Counted from the first letter of the stretch, positions 1 through 9,856 are shown. The stretch is 64,000 nucleotides of DNA from an uncultured Sulfitobacter sp. (GCF_947500075.1 NZ_CANMQS010000001.1:930001-994000); one strand, 5' to 3'. Notes: generated by a model from the sequence alone, not told the origin. A program made the numbers and translations.

Positions 1-173
1 AACCCCAGCGCCAGCGCCTCCACCTCGTCGCGGGTCTGCGACCAGGTCCAGCTTTGCCAGATCCCGAATTCCTTTTCACGGTACGCAGGTGCGTCCGCAA
101 ATTGCTCTGCATTACGGTGCAAGAGCGCCGGAACGGATGCGGGTCCGTCGGCGCGCGTCAGCGGCTTGGCCAA
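1..173 (-). CDS. AMP-dependent acyl-CoA synthetase, N-terminal part only
   Basis: Fifty-seven codons of the N-terminus are present and the rest lies outside the window. The peptide runs LAKPLTRADGPASVPALL, then a RNAEQFADAPAYREKEFG stretch and WQSWTWSQTRDEV. This is the usual opening of long-chain acyl-CoA synthetases that accompany branched-chain amino acid type ABC transporters in alphaproteobacteria. The start is a TTG at 171-173 with a GGAGG ribosome binding site seven bases upstream; the nearby in-frame-looking ATG is in another frame and stops after six codons. The gene is divergent from the histidine kinase at 378. Family assignment rests on the N-terminus only, since the AMP-binding signature is outside the window. 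Confidence 0.6.
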   Translation of the reverse strand, partial: MAKPLTRADGPASVPALLHRNAEQFADAPAYREKEFGIWQSWTWSQTRDEVEALALG

Positions 174-377
174 ATCATGTCCTCCCTTGCCCGCCCTCCC
201 GGCGGGTCAGATCGCTTGCTGCGATTCTGATCCTATTAGGAACTTAGACATAGGGTGAAGGTCAACTTTTTCCTGATGTTTTCGCAATTCTAACGAATTG
301 TAACAGCGCTCAATTTACCCGGTTGGCCCTTGGCCCACCCGCCTTCCCTCTGATAGCCAAGGTGCGGAGGTTGAGGC
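174..377. promoter_or_regulatory. Divergent intergenic region with a CAATTC/GAATTG dyad
   Basis: The region between the acyl-CoA synthetase and the histidine kinase is more AT-rich than its surroundings. It holds a perfect dyad, CAATTC (285-290) and GAATTG (295-300), four bases apart, and an imperfect dyad AGATCGC/GCGATTCT at about 211-230. A TTGACC box on the minus strand (269-274) could be a -35 element for the synthetase gene, but no convincing -10 is correctly spaced. No start or regulator can be assigned from sequence. Confidence 0.35.
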
Positions 378-2288
378 ATGCACATCACAGAAGCCCAGAC
401 CAAGGCAATGACCACGGCAGGTCTGAACCTGATCGCACAGGCGCTGACGATCTATGACAGCGACCTGCGGCTCGTCGTGTGCAATGCCCCGTTCCAGCAA
501 ATGTTCTCCCTGCCCGACGCGCTGGTCACCCCCGGCGCCACTTTTGAGGACACCATTCGGCACCTGGCGGAAACCGGCGAATATGGCGAGGTCGGCAATG
601 TCGACAGCTTCATTCAGGAGCGGGAGGCCCAGGCCCGCACCTTCACCGCGCATTACATGGAACGCACCCGCGCCAACGGCCGCACCATCAGCGTCGAAGG
701 CTCCCCGCTGCCGCAGGGCGGCTGGGTCACCGTCTATACCGACATCACGGCGGTCAAACAGCATGAAGCGCTGCTGCGCGCCCGCTCTGACGCGCTGAAT
801 GATCAGGTGCTGGCCCATACGGAGCAATTGGCACAGACCAACCGCGAACGCGCCGCGATGATCACCACGCTTGAGGAAACCAAACGTCAGTTGACCGAAT
901 CCGAAGCGCGCATGCGCTTGACGACCGAAATGATGCCGGCCCATATCGCCCACGTCGATGCGACAGGTCATTACACCTATTCCAACCGCCGCCTGTCCGG
1001 CGTCATCCCCGGACGGCCCAGCAACATCGTCGCCATGCACATCTCCGACGCGCTGGGTGACACCGCCTTTGCGCGCATCTCGCCCGCGCTGACCCAGGCC
1101 TACGCGGGCGAAGCCTCTGTTTTCGAATTCACCGATGACGCCAGCGCCCGCCGCATCCGCGTGGCTTTCACCCCCGATACACGCGGCGGGGTCTACATCC
1201 TGTCAATGGACGTGACCGAGGAAACCCAGACCCGCGTTGCCCTGCAACAGACCCGCAAACGCGAGTTGGCCACGCAGATGATCTCCGGCCTCGCCCATGA
1301 TTTCTCAAACCTGCTCACGATCATCCTCGGCCTGCAATCGCGCCTGGGTCGCCTGCCAGACCTGCCCGCCGCCGCCCCTGAGCTGATCGAAAGCACCCTC
1401 GCCGCGGCCCGCCGGGGCGGCACCCTGCTCAGCGCGATTGCGGACGTGACGGGCCCCCGTGCCGTGCGCCCGGTGGCCACACGGCTCGACACCCTGCTGG
1501 CTGAGTTCGAAACCCTCGCCGCCCCTTCCTTGCCCAAAGGCGTGCAGATGCAGACCATCAATGAAGCGGGCGCCGCACAGGTGCTGATCGACCGGGGCAA
1601 GATCACCGACAGCCTGCTGAACCTGCTCCTCAACGCACGGGATGCCTGTGGCACAACAGGGCAGATCACCCTGACCCAGCGTCTTGTGCACGACACATGG
1701 GTCGAATGGGTCATGCGCGACACCGGCGCCGGCCTCTCCCCCCAGGCGCTGGAGCGCGGGTTCGATCCGTTCTTCACCACCAAGGGCAGCGAAGGCTCGG
1801 GCCTTGGCCTGTCGATGGTCTATGACATGTCCAAATCCGCCGGCGGCGATCTGCGCCTTGCCAACCATCCGCAGGGGGGCGCAGTGATCACCCTGCGCCT
1901 GCCCTACCGCCCGGCGCTGCCCGCCACCACGGGCCTTGTCCTGCTGGTCGAAGACGACGACCAGCTGCGCGAAACCCTGCGCGATCAACTCATGACGCTG
2001 GGCCATTCCGTGATCGAAGCCACCAGCGCAGATGAGGCAACCGCCCTGCTCGCCGACCTGCCCGACATCGCGCTGATCCTGTCGGACATCCAGCTCAAGG
2101 GCGAAGCCACCGGCGTCGATCTGGCAGCCCGTGTCGCAGGTCACACGCCCCTCGTCCTGATGACCGCCCTGCCCGCCGATCACCCGCTCCACATCGCGGC
2201 CAGCGGCCACGCTCCCGTCCTGCGCAAACCCTTCAGCACCGACGATCTGTCCCGGTTGCTGGCCACCCCCGACATGGCCGCCCAATGA
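378..2288 (+). CDS. Hybrid PAS sensor histidine kinase with C-terminal receiver
   Basis: A 636-residue cytoplasmic sensor kinase with no transmembrane segment. Residues 15-130 and about 175-290 are PAS-like sensor domains separated by a short coiled coil (130-180). The H-box is GLAHDFSNLL with the phosphorylated His at about 307, the N-box is LLLNARDAC (417-424), and the ATP lid motifs are DTGAG (448-452) and GSGLGLSM (473-480). A receiver domain follows (518-630) with acidic pocket EDDD (525-528), phosphoacceptor Asp570 and Lys617. The next gene overlaps by four bases and encodes an OmpR-type regulator, so the two probably form one signalling pair. The signal is unknown. The start has a GAGG box about seven bases upstream. 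Confidence 0.88.
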   Translation: MHITEAQTKAMTTAGLNLIAQALTIYDSDLRLVVCNAPFQQMFSLPDALVTPGATFEDTIRHLAETGEYGEVGNVDSFIQEREAQARTFTAHYMERTRANGRTISVEGSPLPQGGWVTVYTDITAVKQHEALLRARSDALNDQVLAHTEQLAQTNRERAAMITTLEETKRQLTESEARMRLTTEMMPAHIAHVDATGHYTYSNRRLSGVIPGRPSNIVAMHISDALGDTAFARISPALTQAYAGEASVFEFTDDASARRIRVAFTPDTRGGVYILSMDVTEETQTRVALQQTRKRELATQMISGLAHDFSNLLTIILGLQSRLGRLPDLPAAAPELIESTLAAARRGGTLLSAIADVTGPRAVRPVATRLDTLLAEFETLAAPSLPKGVQMQTINEAGAAQVLIDRGKITDSLLNLLLNARDACGTTGQITLTQRLVHDTWVEWVMRDTGAGLSPQALERGFDPFFTTKGSEGSGLGLSMVYDMSKSAGGDLRLANHPQGGAVITLRLPYRPALPATTGLVLLVEDDDQLRETLRDQLMTLGHSVIEATSADEATALLADLPDIALILSDIQLKGEATGVDLAARVAGHTPLVLMTALPADHPLHIAASGHAPVLRKPFSTDDLSRLLATPDMAAQ

Positions 2289-2986
2289 CCCGCCCGCTTG
2301 TCACAATCCTCGACGACGAGCCGGAAATCCGGCGCATGTTGTCCGACGCGCTGGAGGAATCCGGCTTCGACACGCTCAGCTTCTCCCGCGCCAGCGCGTT
2401 TGAAGCCGCACTCACCACCAAAACCCCCGACGTCTGCCTCGTCGACCTCAGCCTGCCGGACAGCGACGGGCTGACCCTTGTGCACCGTCTGGCACTGGAA
2501 CAAGGCGCGATCGTCATCATCATCTCCGGCCGCGCCGAAGTGCAGGACCGGGTGACAGGCCTTGAACTGGGCGCGGATGACTACATCATCAAACCCTTCG
2601 ACCCCGCAGAGGTCGTCGCCCGCATACGTGCCCGCCTGCGCAGCACCAAACAACAGGTTGAGACGGGCCATACCGCCCAGTTCAACGGCTGGACCGCGCA
2701 TTTCGACACCTATCTGCTGGAAGACACCGAAGGGCTTGAGACCCCCTTCTCCCACGCCGAAGGCGAAGTGCTGCGCCTGTTCCTGAACAGCCCCAAACGC
2801 CTGATCACCCGCAACCAGATGATGGAAACCCTGGGCGGCGCTGCGGCAGAAAGTTTCGACCGTGCAATGGACGTGCGCATCTCACGCCTGCGCACCAAAC
2901 TGCGCGAGGATCCAAAGAACCCGCAACTGATCAAGACGATCTACGGTGCCGGCTACATCTTTCTGGGCGATGTCAGCTGGCGCTGA
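2285..2986 (+). CDS. OmpR/PhoB-family response regulator
   Basis: A 233-residue regulator. The receiver domain (5-118) has acidic residues Asp10/Asp11, phosphoacceptor Asp54 and Lys103; the C-terminal winged helix (about 130-230) ends with the usual [11 protein letters not shown] segment. Its ATG overlaps the kinase stop codon as ATGA, which implies translational coupling, and the hybrid kinase upstream is the likely partner. Because the kinase carries its own receiver and no Hpt domain is visible, the phosphate route is unclear. The stop codon lies inside the 3' end of the convergent hydrolase gene, with 14 bases shared. Confidence 0.9.
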   Translation: MTRPLVTILDDEPEIRRMLSDALEESGFDTLSFSRASAFEAALTTKTPDVCLVDLSLPDSDGLTLVHRLALEQGAIVIIISGRAEVQDRVTGLELGADDYIIKPFDPAEVVARIRARLRSTKQQVETGHTAQFNGWTAHFDTYLLEDTEGLETPFSHAEGEVLRLFLNSPKRLITRNQMMETLGGAAAESFDRAMDVRISRLRTKLREDPKNPQLIKTIYGAGYIFLGDVSWR

Positions 2987-4160
2987 GGGCCTCTACCGCG
3001 CGCGCCAACACCTCAAGCCCCGCCACCAGATCATCCTCATCCGTATCCTCTTCAAACGCATGGCTGATCCCGCCAATGGAGGGCACAAAGAGCATCGCGA
3101 CCGGCATATGCCGCGCGACATTGGTGGCATCATGCAGGGCACCCGATGGCAACACCCGCCACCGCTCCGGCGCCACAGCCGCCGCCGCCGTTTCCAACGC
3201 CCCGCGCAACCGCCCATCCATCGCGACGGGCTCCAGCCCCAGCATCGGCCCGAAGGACACCTCAAGCCCCCGCTCTTGCGCCACCTCAGCGGCCAACGCC
3301 CGAATGATCTCCTCCATCCGATTGAGCCGCTGCACATCCGCGTCCCGCCACTGCATCGAAAACGTGGCCTTCCCCGGCACAATGGAGGAGGCATTGGGCG
3401 ACAGGCTCACATGCCCGATTGTCCAGACCGTGCTCGGCGTCACCACATTGCGCAACCGATCATTCAGCGCTGCATTGAAGGCAGACAGCCCCTGAAACGC
3501 ATCCCGCCGCACCGCCATCGCGGTGGTCCCCGCATGGTTCTGCTGCCCCTCAAAGGTGATCTTCATGTCGCGGATACCGACAATATCACGGACCACCCCG
3601 ATCTGCTCTCCGGCCGTGTCCAGGGTCGCGCCTTGCTCAATATGCAACTCGATGAACCCGGAAAACCGGGCCGGATCAACCGCCCCCGTCACCATATCCG
3701 CCATCGCAGCCCTTGCCGCTCCCAGCGTCACCCCCTGCGCATCCCGCCTCGCATCCGCATCAGACAACGCCAGAAGCCCCGACCAGACCGCCGACCCGGT
3801 GGTCACCCCAAACCGCCCCTCTTCATCCTGAAACGAGACAACCGAAACTCCCGGTGTCACCCGCGCCACTTCCAGCGCCGCCATCACCCCCAGCGCCCCA
3901 TCCAGCCACCCGCCTTCCGGCTGGCTGTCCGTATGCGACCCCAGCAGTATCGACCGCCCCTCCGCCAGGCCAAAAAGGTTGCCCATCGCATCGACCGCCA
4001 CCCGCAGACCGGCCTCTTCAAACCGCGCGGCCAGCCACCGCCGTGCCGCCACATCCGGTGCCGAATACGCAGGCCGCACCACACCCTTGCCCACGCCCGA
4101 GGCCCCAAACCCCCTCAGCTCATGCAAATCCGCTAAAAACCGTTCAGGAACAACGCCCAT
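2973..4160 (-). CDS. M20-family Zn-dependent hydrolase (carbamoyl-amino acid / allantoate amidohydrolase type)
   Basis: A 395-residue binuclear metallo-amidohydrolase of the hydantoinase/carbamoylase family, which cleaves N-carbamoyl amino acids, beta-ureidopropionate or allantoate. Metal-site motifs are [18 protein letters not shown] (His76, Asp87), QDEEG (112-115), LHIEQG (His173) and the C-terminal GISHAFEE. The dimerisation insert with [10 protein letters not shown] is present. The start chosen is the ATG at 4158-4160, preceded by a G-rich box; 36 upstream in-frame codons run through a dispersed repeat and are probably not translated. The exact substrate cannot be set, and no other purine or pyrimidine degradation gene is adjacent. 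Confidence 0.82.
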   Translation of the reverse strand: MGVVPERFLADLHELRGFGASGVGKGVVRPAYSAPDVAARRWLAARFEEAGLRVAVDAMGNLFGLAEGRSILLGSHTDSQPEGGWLDGALGVMAALEVARVTPGVSVVSFQDEEGRFGVTTGSAVWSGLLALSDADARRDAQGVTLGAARAAMADMVTGAVDPARFSGFIELHIEQGATLDTAGEQIGVVRDIVGIRDMKITFEGQQNHAGTTAMAVRRDAFQGLSAFNAALNDRLRNVVTPSTVWTIGHVSLSPNASSIVPGKATFSMQWRDADVQRLNRMEEIIRALAAEVAQERGLEVSFGPMLGLEPVAMDGRLRGALETAAAAVAPERWRVLPSGALHDATNVARHMPVAMLFVPSIGGISHAFEEDTDEDDLVAGLEVLARAVEALSAS

Positions 4161-4167
4161 TCGGTCC

Positions 4168-4220
4168 CCCCCTCTTTTCTCCAAAAATATCCCAGAGCGC
4201 GAGACAGCGTCTCGCAATCC
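4168..4220. repeat. Dispersed repeat with hairpin, copy 1
   Basis: A CTCTTTT-CCA-AAATATC-CAGAG core followed by a perfect hairpin GCGAGAC-AGC-GTCTCGC (4199-4215). The same core and hairpin plan occur at 15938-15989. Here the element occupies the 5' leader of the M20 hydrolase gene, and the reverse complement of the CTCTTTT segment lies just upstream of its ribosome binding site. Confidence 0.55.
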
Positions 4221-4290
4221 ATTTTCTGGAGGAAAATGAATGAAATCGAACGCGGCGCAGCCGCTCAATCAGATCAACGCCCGCAACAGA

Positions 4291-7056
4291 TCACTCCGCC
4301 GCAATCGCCTCGCCCACCGCTTCCACCTTCACCGCCGAAAACTTGAACTCCGGGATCTTGCCATAGGGGTCCACCGCCGGATTGGTCAGGATATTCGCAG
4401 CCGCTTCCACATAGGCAAAGGGCAGGAACACCATGTCCGGTGACACCGCCCGGTCCACCCGCGCCATGATCTCTATCGACCCGCGCTTCGTGCTCAACCG
4501 CACCAGCCCACCGGGTTCCACCCCCAGCTTGCGCAGCGTGGAGGGATGCAGCGAACAATTCGCCTCCGGCTCCACCGCGTCCAGCACCGTGGCGCGGCGT
4601 GTCATCGACCCGGTGTGCCAATGCTCCAGCTGACGCCCCGTGGTCAGGATCATCGGGTATTCCGCATCCGGCACATCATCGGGCGCAATGATCGACGCAG
4701 GCGTAAACCGTGCGCGCCCGTCAGGACGGGGGAAGCCATCGGCAAAGACAATCGCCTGACCCGGATCCTCGGGCGACAGCGATGGATAGGTCACCGCGTT
4801 CTCGCGCTCCAGCCGCTCCCAGGTGATGTTATCAAGCGATTTCATGTTGAGCTTCATCTCGGCAAACACATCCGCCGGAGACTGATACGCCCAATCCAGA
4901 CCCAGCCGCTTGGCCAGTTCCACTTCGATCCACCAGTCTTCCTTCGCCTCACCGGGCGGCGGCACAGCGGGCCGGCCCATCTGCACCTGACGGTTGGTAT
5001 TCGTCACCGTGCCAGACTTTTCGGCAAAGGCGGACGCGGGCAGGATCACATCCGCATAATTCGCCGTTTCGGTGATGAAGATATCCTGCACCACCAGATG
5101 GTCGAGCTTGGCCAGCGCGTCGCGTGCATGCTCCACATCCGGATCTGACATCGCCGGGTTTTCGCCCAGCACATACATCGCCTTGATGTCACCCGCATGG
5201 ACCGCATCCATGATCTCCGTCACGGTCAGACCCTTCTGGGCAGAGAAATCCTCCGACTGCCATACATCCGTAAAGGCCGACCGCACGCCATCATCCATCA
5301 CCGACTGGTAATCCGGCAGGAACATGGGAATAAGCCCCGCATCCGACGCGCCCTGCACGTTGTTCTGCCCGCGCAGCGGATGCAGCCCCGCACCGGGGCG
5401 GCCGACCTGACCCGTCATCAGCGCCAATGAGATCAGAGACCGCGAGTTATCCGTCCCGTGGATGTGCTGGCTCACGCCCATCCCCCAGAAGATCATGCCC
5501 GCCTTGGCGCCCGCAAAGGTTCGCGCCACATCGCGCAGCGTCTCCGCATCAATCCCGCAAACCTCCGCCATCTTTTCGGGCGTGAAGTCCTTCAGGTGCT
5601 CTTTCTCGGCTTCCCAGTTCTCCGTGTAGGCCTCGATATACTGCTGGTCGTAGAGGCCTTCCTCGACGATCACATGCATGATCGCGTTCAGCATCGACAC
5701 ATCCGTGCCGGGCCGGAATTGCAGCATATGGCTTGAGAACCGCTTCAAAGCCTGCCCGCGCGGGTCCATCACAATCAGCTTGCCACCGCGCTTGGTGAAC
5801 TGCTTGAAATAGGTCGCGGCCACCGGATGGTTCTCAATCGGGTTACACCCGATCGCAATCGCCACATCCGCGTTTTCGATCTCATTGAAGGTCGCGGTCA
5901 CCGCGCCCGAACCGACATTCTCCATCAGCGCCGCCACAGAGGACGCATGACACAGCCGCGTGCAGTGATCGACATTGTTATGCCCAAACCCCTGCCGGAT
6001 CATCTTCTGGAAGAGATACGCTTCCTCATTCGTGCACTTGGCCGAGCCAAAGCCCGCAACCTCACGCCCGCGCCCCTTCATGCCGTTGGCGGCAAAATCC
6101 AGCGCCTCGTCCCAGGTCGCCTCGCGGAAATGCGTCTGCCAATTGCCGGGGTCGACGTTCAGCCCCTTGGCAGGCGCGTCTTCACGGCGGATCAATGGCT
6201 TGGTCAAGCGGTGGTCATGGTGGATGTAATCAAAGCCAAACCGGCCCTTCACACACAACCGCCCCTCGTTCGCAGGCCCGTTGATCCCCTCAACATATTT
6301 GACCTTGCCATCCTTGACCTTGAGCGAGATCTGACACCCCACCCCGCAGAACGGGCAGATGCTCTCCACCTCTTCATCAAAGTCAGCAGAATCCCCAACC
6401 TGTGCGTCATCCAGCACGGTGGCGGGCATCAACGCGCCCGTCGGGCAGGCCTGCACACATTCGCCGCAGGCCACACAGGTGCTGTCGCCCATCGGATCGG
6501 CCATATCAAAGGTCGGATAGCTGTCATGCCCACGGCCCGACATGCCGATCACATCGTTGACCTGCACTTCACGGCAGGCCCGCACACAGAGCCCGCAGGA
6601 GATACAGGCATCCAGATTGACCCGCATCGCCACGTGGCTGTCATCGAGCAGCGGAATGCGCCCCTCTTCCAGCTTCGGAAAGCGGCTGGCGTCCACACCG
6701 TTTTCGGCCGCCATGTCCCACAGATGCGCTGACTTATCCCGCGCAACCTCCTGCTCCGGCTGGTCGGCCAGCAGCAGTTCCATCACCATCTTGCGCGCCG
6801 ATTCTGCCCGCGCGGTATCGGTCTTGATCACCATCCCCTCGGCCACATCGCGGATACAGGAGGCCACCAGCGTGCGTTCACCTTCAACCTCAACCATACA
6901 GGCGCGGCAGTTGCCGTCAGGGCGATAGCCAGGTGCGGGCTTGTGACACAAATGCGGGATCTTCAGACCGCGACCATGGGACACCTCCCAGATCGTCTGA
7001 CCGGCTTCAACGTCGATATCCTCACCATTCAAAGTGATACGGATCATGTCTGACAT
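4291..7056 (-). CDS. Formate dehydrogenase alpha subunit (molybdopterin, NAD-type)
   Basis: A 921-residue iron-sulfur molybdoprotein predicted to oxidise formate to CO2. In order: an N-terminal 2Fe-2S ferredoxin domain (Cys37, 50, 53, 67), a His/Cys NuoG-like region, two 4Fe-4S clusters (Cys151/154/157/161 and Cys194/197/200/204), the Mo-enzyme 4Fe-4S motif (Cys234/237/241/268), and the molybdopterin and dinucleotide-binding domains. VDHCTRLCHASS places the active-site Cys at 369 followed by His370, matching the Sec-His pair of E. coli FdhF. The start at 7056 has a GGAGG box. The beta and gamma subunits and fdhD expected in an fds operon are not next to it, so electrons must leave through a partner encoded elsewhere. 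Confidence 0.88.
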   Translation of the reverse strand: MSDMIRITLNGEDIDVEAGQTIWEVSHGRGLKIPHLCHKPAPGYRPDGNCRACMVEVEGERTLVASCIRDVAEGMVIKTDTARAESARKMVMELLLADQPEQEVARDKSAHLWDMAAENGVDASRFPKLEEGRIPLLDDSHVAMRVNLDACISCGLCVRACREVQVNDVIGMSGRGHDSYPTFDMADPMGDSTCVACGECVQACPTGALMPATVLDDAQVGDSADFDEEVESICPFCGVGCQISLKVKDGKVKYVEGINGPANEGRLCVKGRFGFDYIHHDHRLTKPLIRREDAPAKGLNVDPGNWQTHFREATWDEALDFAANGMKGRGREVAGFGSAKCTNEEAYLFQKMIRQGFGHNNVDHCTRLCHASSVAALMENVGSGAVTATFNEIENADVAIAIGCNPIENHPVAATYFKQFTKRGGKLIVMDPRGQALKRFSSHMLQFRPGTDVSMLNAIMHVIVEEGLYDQQYIEAYTENWEAEKEHLKDFTPEKMAEVCGIDAETLRDVARTFAGAKAGMIFWGMGVSQHIHGTDNSRSLISLALMTGQVGRPGAGLHPLRGQNNVQGASDAGLIPMFLPDYQSVMDDGVRSAFTDVWQSEDFSAQKGLTVTEIMDAVHAGDIKAMYVLGENPAMSDPDVEHARDALAKLDHLVVQDIFITETANYADVILPASAFAEKSGTVTNTNRQVQMGRPAVPPPGEAKEDWWIEVELAKRLGLDWAYQSPADVFAEMKLNMKSLDNITWERLERENAVTYPSLSPEDPGQAIVFADGFPRPDGRARFTPASIIAPDDVPDAEYPMILTTGRQLEHWHTGSMTRRATVLDAVEPEANCSLHPSTLRKLGVEPGGLVRLSTKRGSIEIMARVDRAVSPDMVFLPFAYVEAAANILTNPAVDPYGKIPEFKFSAVKVEAVGEAIAAE

Positions 7057-7237
7057 CAGTCCCTCCTGCGTCCTATCCCCCCACAGATAGCGGGATTCCC
7101 TCCCGATCAGGAGGGCCAATCCCGACACCCTGCCCGAATTTTGCGCCAGCCGTGTTTCCGATAGGCGTCACCCGGTGGGTGAAACGCCCTTTTCACCCTT
7201 CCCGGCCTCCCCTATCAACGCAGCCAAAGGAGCACCC
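7057..7237. promoter_or_regulatory. Divergent intergenic region between fdh and phosphatase genes
   Basis: A 181-bp divergent gap that must hold promoters for the formate dehydrogenase gene (minus) and the phosphatase-GST pair (plus). Apart from the two ribosome binding sites I see no clear -35/-10 pair, dyad or repeat. Confidence 0.3.
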
Positions 7238-7891
7238 ATGTCGCACATTACACTCATCCGTCACGGTCAGGCCAATTCAGGCGCAAAAGACGAGGTCAGC
7301 TATGACAAACTCAGCCCGCTTGGCCATGAACAGGCCGCATGGCTGGGCGCGTACCTGCGCGAAACGGAGACGCACCACACCCGGCTCTATACCGGCACCC
7401 TTGTGCGGCATATCGAGACGGCCAATGGCATGGCAACGGGCCTTGAACCCACCCGCGACGCGCGCCTCAATGAGCTGGAATACTTCACCCTCGCCACGAT
7501 GATGGAAGAGCAACACGGCATCCCCTTCCCGTCAGAACAAGGCGCTTTCACTACACACCTGCCAATGGTCTTCGAATACTGGCGCGACGGCAAAATCGAA
7601 AACCCGCCAGAGACGTGGGACCATTTCCACACCCGCGTCTCCGACGCCCTTACCGAAATCGCTGATGGATCAGGCCCGGCGCTGGTTGTGACCTCCGGCG
7701 GGCTGATCGCCATGGCCATGGCGCAGGCGATGGGTCTGAGCATTCCGGCACAGGCGCGGGTGGCTCTGGGCATCATCCACACCTCCATGCACCGTCTGTT
7801 TCCCATCGGCGGGCACTGGTCGCCGGTCCTTTACAATGCCGTGCCGCATCTGGACCGCCCCGAACGCCGTGTCGCGCAAACCCATATCTAA
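7238..7891 (+). CDS. Histidine phosphatase family protein
   Basis: A 217-residue phosphoglycerate mutase-like phosphatase. The RHG signature (residues 8-10 in ITLIRHGQANSG) carries the catalytic His9, and a second conserved segment ALVVTSGGLIAMAMAQAMG near residue 150 matches the C-terminal part of the fold, although the usual second His is replaced there by Ser-Gly. The ATG at 7238 follows AAAGGAG, so it is preferred to an upstream in-frame ATG at 7175. The GST gene follows after 10 bases, suggesting one transcript. The substrate is not predictable from sequence. Confidence 0.8.
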   Translation: MSHITLIRHGQANSGAKDEVSYDKLSPLGHEQAAWLGAYLRETETHHTRLYTGTLVRHIETANGMATGLEPTRDARLNELEYFTLATMMEEQHGIPFPSEQGAFTTHLPMVFEYWRDGKIENPPETWDHFHTRVSDALTEIADGSGPALVVTSGGLIAMAMAQAMGLSIPAQARVALGIIHTSMHRLFPIGGHWSPVLYNAVPHLDRPERRVAQTHI

Positions 7892-7901
7892 GGACATGCA
7901 C

Positions 7902-8522
7902 ATGCTGAAACTCTTCTACGCCAAAGGCACCATTTCAATCGCTGTCGCCATCGGGCTGGAGGAGGCAGGGCTGGCGTATGACACCGTCCGCATCGACTTT
8001 GGCACTGCCGAACAAACCAAACCCGACTACCTTGCGATCAACCCCAAAGGCCGCGTTCCGGCACTGGTCACCGACACAGGCACCGTACTGACCGAAACCG
8101 GCGCTCTGCTGGACTACATCGCCGCCTGTGCGCCTGACGCGAACCTGATCCCGACCGATGCCGAAGACGCCGCTCATATGCGCAGCGTCATGTACTACCT
8201 CGCCTCCACCATGCACGTGGCGCATGCCCACAAGATGCGCGGCAGCCGCTGGGCGGATGAACAATCCAGCTTTGACGACATGGCCGCCCGCGTGCCCGGC
8301 AACGTGACCGATTGCGCGCGCTACGTGCAGGAGAGCTGCCTGCGCGGGGACTTTGTCTGCGGGGGCGCGATCAGCATCGCCGATGCCTACCTGTTCACAG
8401 TGTGCAACTGGCTTGAAGGGGACGGGGTCACCCTGTCGGATTTTCCTGCGATCGCAGCCTATCTCGCCCGGATGGAAGCCCGCCCCAGCGTCCGGAAGAT
8501 GCGCGCGCGGGATATGCTGTAG
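7902..8522 (+). CDS. Glutathione S-transferase family protein
   Basis: A 206-residue GST. The thioredoxin-like N-terminal domain (1-80) includes LKLFYAKGTIS, the cis-Pro loop in GRVPALV and the glutathione gamma-glutamyl contact TETGALLDYI; the helical domain follows (85-200) with the IADAYLFTVCNW helix. The ATG at 7902 is better spaced from the TAAGGA box than the one at 7896. It is probably co-transcribed with the phosphatase. The role may be detoxification or stress defence, but the electrophile is unknown. Confidence 0.85.
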   Translation: MLKLFYAKGTISIAVAIGLEEAGLAYDTVRIDFGTAEQTKPDYLAINPKGRVPALVTDTGTVLTETGALLDYIAACAPDANLIPTDAEDAAHMRSVMYYLASTMHVAHAHKMRGSRWADEQSSFDDMAARVPGNVTDCARYVQESCLRGDFVCGGAISIADAYLFTVCNWLEGDGVTLSDFPAIAAYLARMEARPSVRKMRARDML

Positions 8523-8590
8523 CCGGAGATGACGGGCTTGGGGCGCACAAGCATCTATGCGCGCCCCGCCCAAGACATTAGGCTGCCGCA

Positions 8591-9778
8591 ATGAACGCCA
8601 TAGACAACCTCAACACCTGGATGATCACTGAAGGTCGCCGCTCTGGCGATCCGGTGCACGTCGTTTCCCACTTCTGTGCTTCCCTCGTGGCGGCCGGTGT
8701 GCCGCTCTGGCGGGCCAATATCGGCCAGCGTTTCGCCAACCCTCTGCTGATCGCATGGGGCGTCGTCTGGAAGCCGGACGAAACGCAGGTCTACGACGTC
8801 ACCCATGAACGCATGCTGACCGATGGTTACGTCGGCAGTTCGTTTGAATACATCCTGAAACACCGCAAGCCCCTGCACAAAAGCCTGCGCAATCTGGACC
8901 CGGAGACAGATCACCTCTCCTACCTTGAATTTGCGGAGCTTGGCGGCACGGATTACTACGCAACGCTGCTCTACTACGGCGACGGCTCGCTGCACGGGTG
9001 CACCTTCGTGACCCAAGCCCCGAAGGGTTTCGCCCCAGAACACCTGGAGATGATTGAGGCGACCTTACCTGCCCTCTCCTGCGCACTCGAACCCATGACC
9101 ATGCGCAAATCCTCCAAGAGCCTTCTGCGCACCTACTTGGGAGACGGACCGTCAGAAGCCGTCTGGAACGGCACGATCAAACGCGGGGAGCGGACCACAC
9201 TTGATGCGGTCGTGATGTTTTCCGACCTGCGCGGCTTCACCGCCCTGTCTGACACCGGCACGGAGGAAGAAGTGTTCGACGCGCTCAACAGCTACTTTGA
9301 CCTCGTTGTTCAGTCAGTGGAGGAAAACGGCGGTGACGTCCTCAAATTCATGGGCGATGGCATCCTGTCGATTTTCCCGATCCCCACGCAGGCAGATCAT
9401 GCGGACCGATGCCGAAAAGCCGCGCAGGCCGCACAAGGCGTTCTTTCCGGGCTTGTGACGCTCAACCAATCCCGGACCGCCGCTGACCAACCTGCTCTGG
9501 ACCTCGGCATCGGGATCAACGCAGGCCAGGTGAGTTATGGCAACATCGGCAGCCCGGCTCGGCTCGATTTCACGGTGCTGGGCAGCGCGGTCAATGTCGC
9601 AAGCCGGGTTGAGGGGCTCACCAAGTCTCTGGGCCACCGGGTCTTGGCGACAGATACCATCGCGGACGCCGCCCCTGATCTGTTTGCCGCATCCGGATTG
9701 CATGAGGTGCGTGGCATTGCCCACCCGATCGCGCTGTTCGCGCTCATTGCGCCGCCTGAGACGCCGCAGGGGAGTTGA
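8591..9778 (+). CDS. Class III adenylate/guanylate cyclase
   Basis: A 395-residue soluble protein. The N-terminal half (1-180) looks like the sensory region found in many Rhizobiales and Rhodobacterales cyclases. The C-terminal half (200-390) is a class III cyclase homology domain. Both metal-binding aspartates are visible, in FSDLRGFT and in KFMGDGILSIF, as is the LDFTVLGSAVNVASR segment that holds substrate- and transition-state-binding residues. It should make cAMP (or cGMP) from the NTP. It is monocistronic as far as can be seen; no effector gene is adjacent. Confidence 0.88.
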   Translation: MNAIDNLNTWMITEGRRSGDPVHVVSHFCASLVAAGVPLWRANIGQRFANPLLIAWGVVWKPDETQVYDVTHERMLTDGYVGSSFEYILKHRKPLHKSLRNLDPETDHLSYLEFAELGGTDYYATLLYYGDGSLHGCTFVTQAPKGFAPEHLEMIEATLPALSCALEPMTMRKSSKSLLRTYLGDGPSEAVWNGTIKRGERTTLDAVVMFSDLRGFTALSDTGTEEEVFDALNSYFDLVVQSVEENGGDVLKFMGDGILSIFPIPTQADHADRCRKAAQAAQGVLSGLVTLNQSRTAADQPALDLGIGINAGQVSYGNIGSPARLDFTVLGSAVNVASRVEGLTKSLGHRVLATDTIADAAPDLFAASGLHEVRGIAHPIALFALIAPPETPQGS

Positions 9779-9856
9779 GCGGTTTCGCAAGCAACGGCTG
9801 ATCTGCTGCGCAGCGCCTAGAACAGCCAACCCATCAACGCCGGACAGCATACCTCA

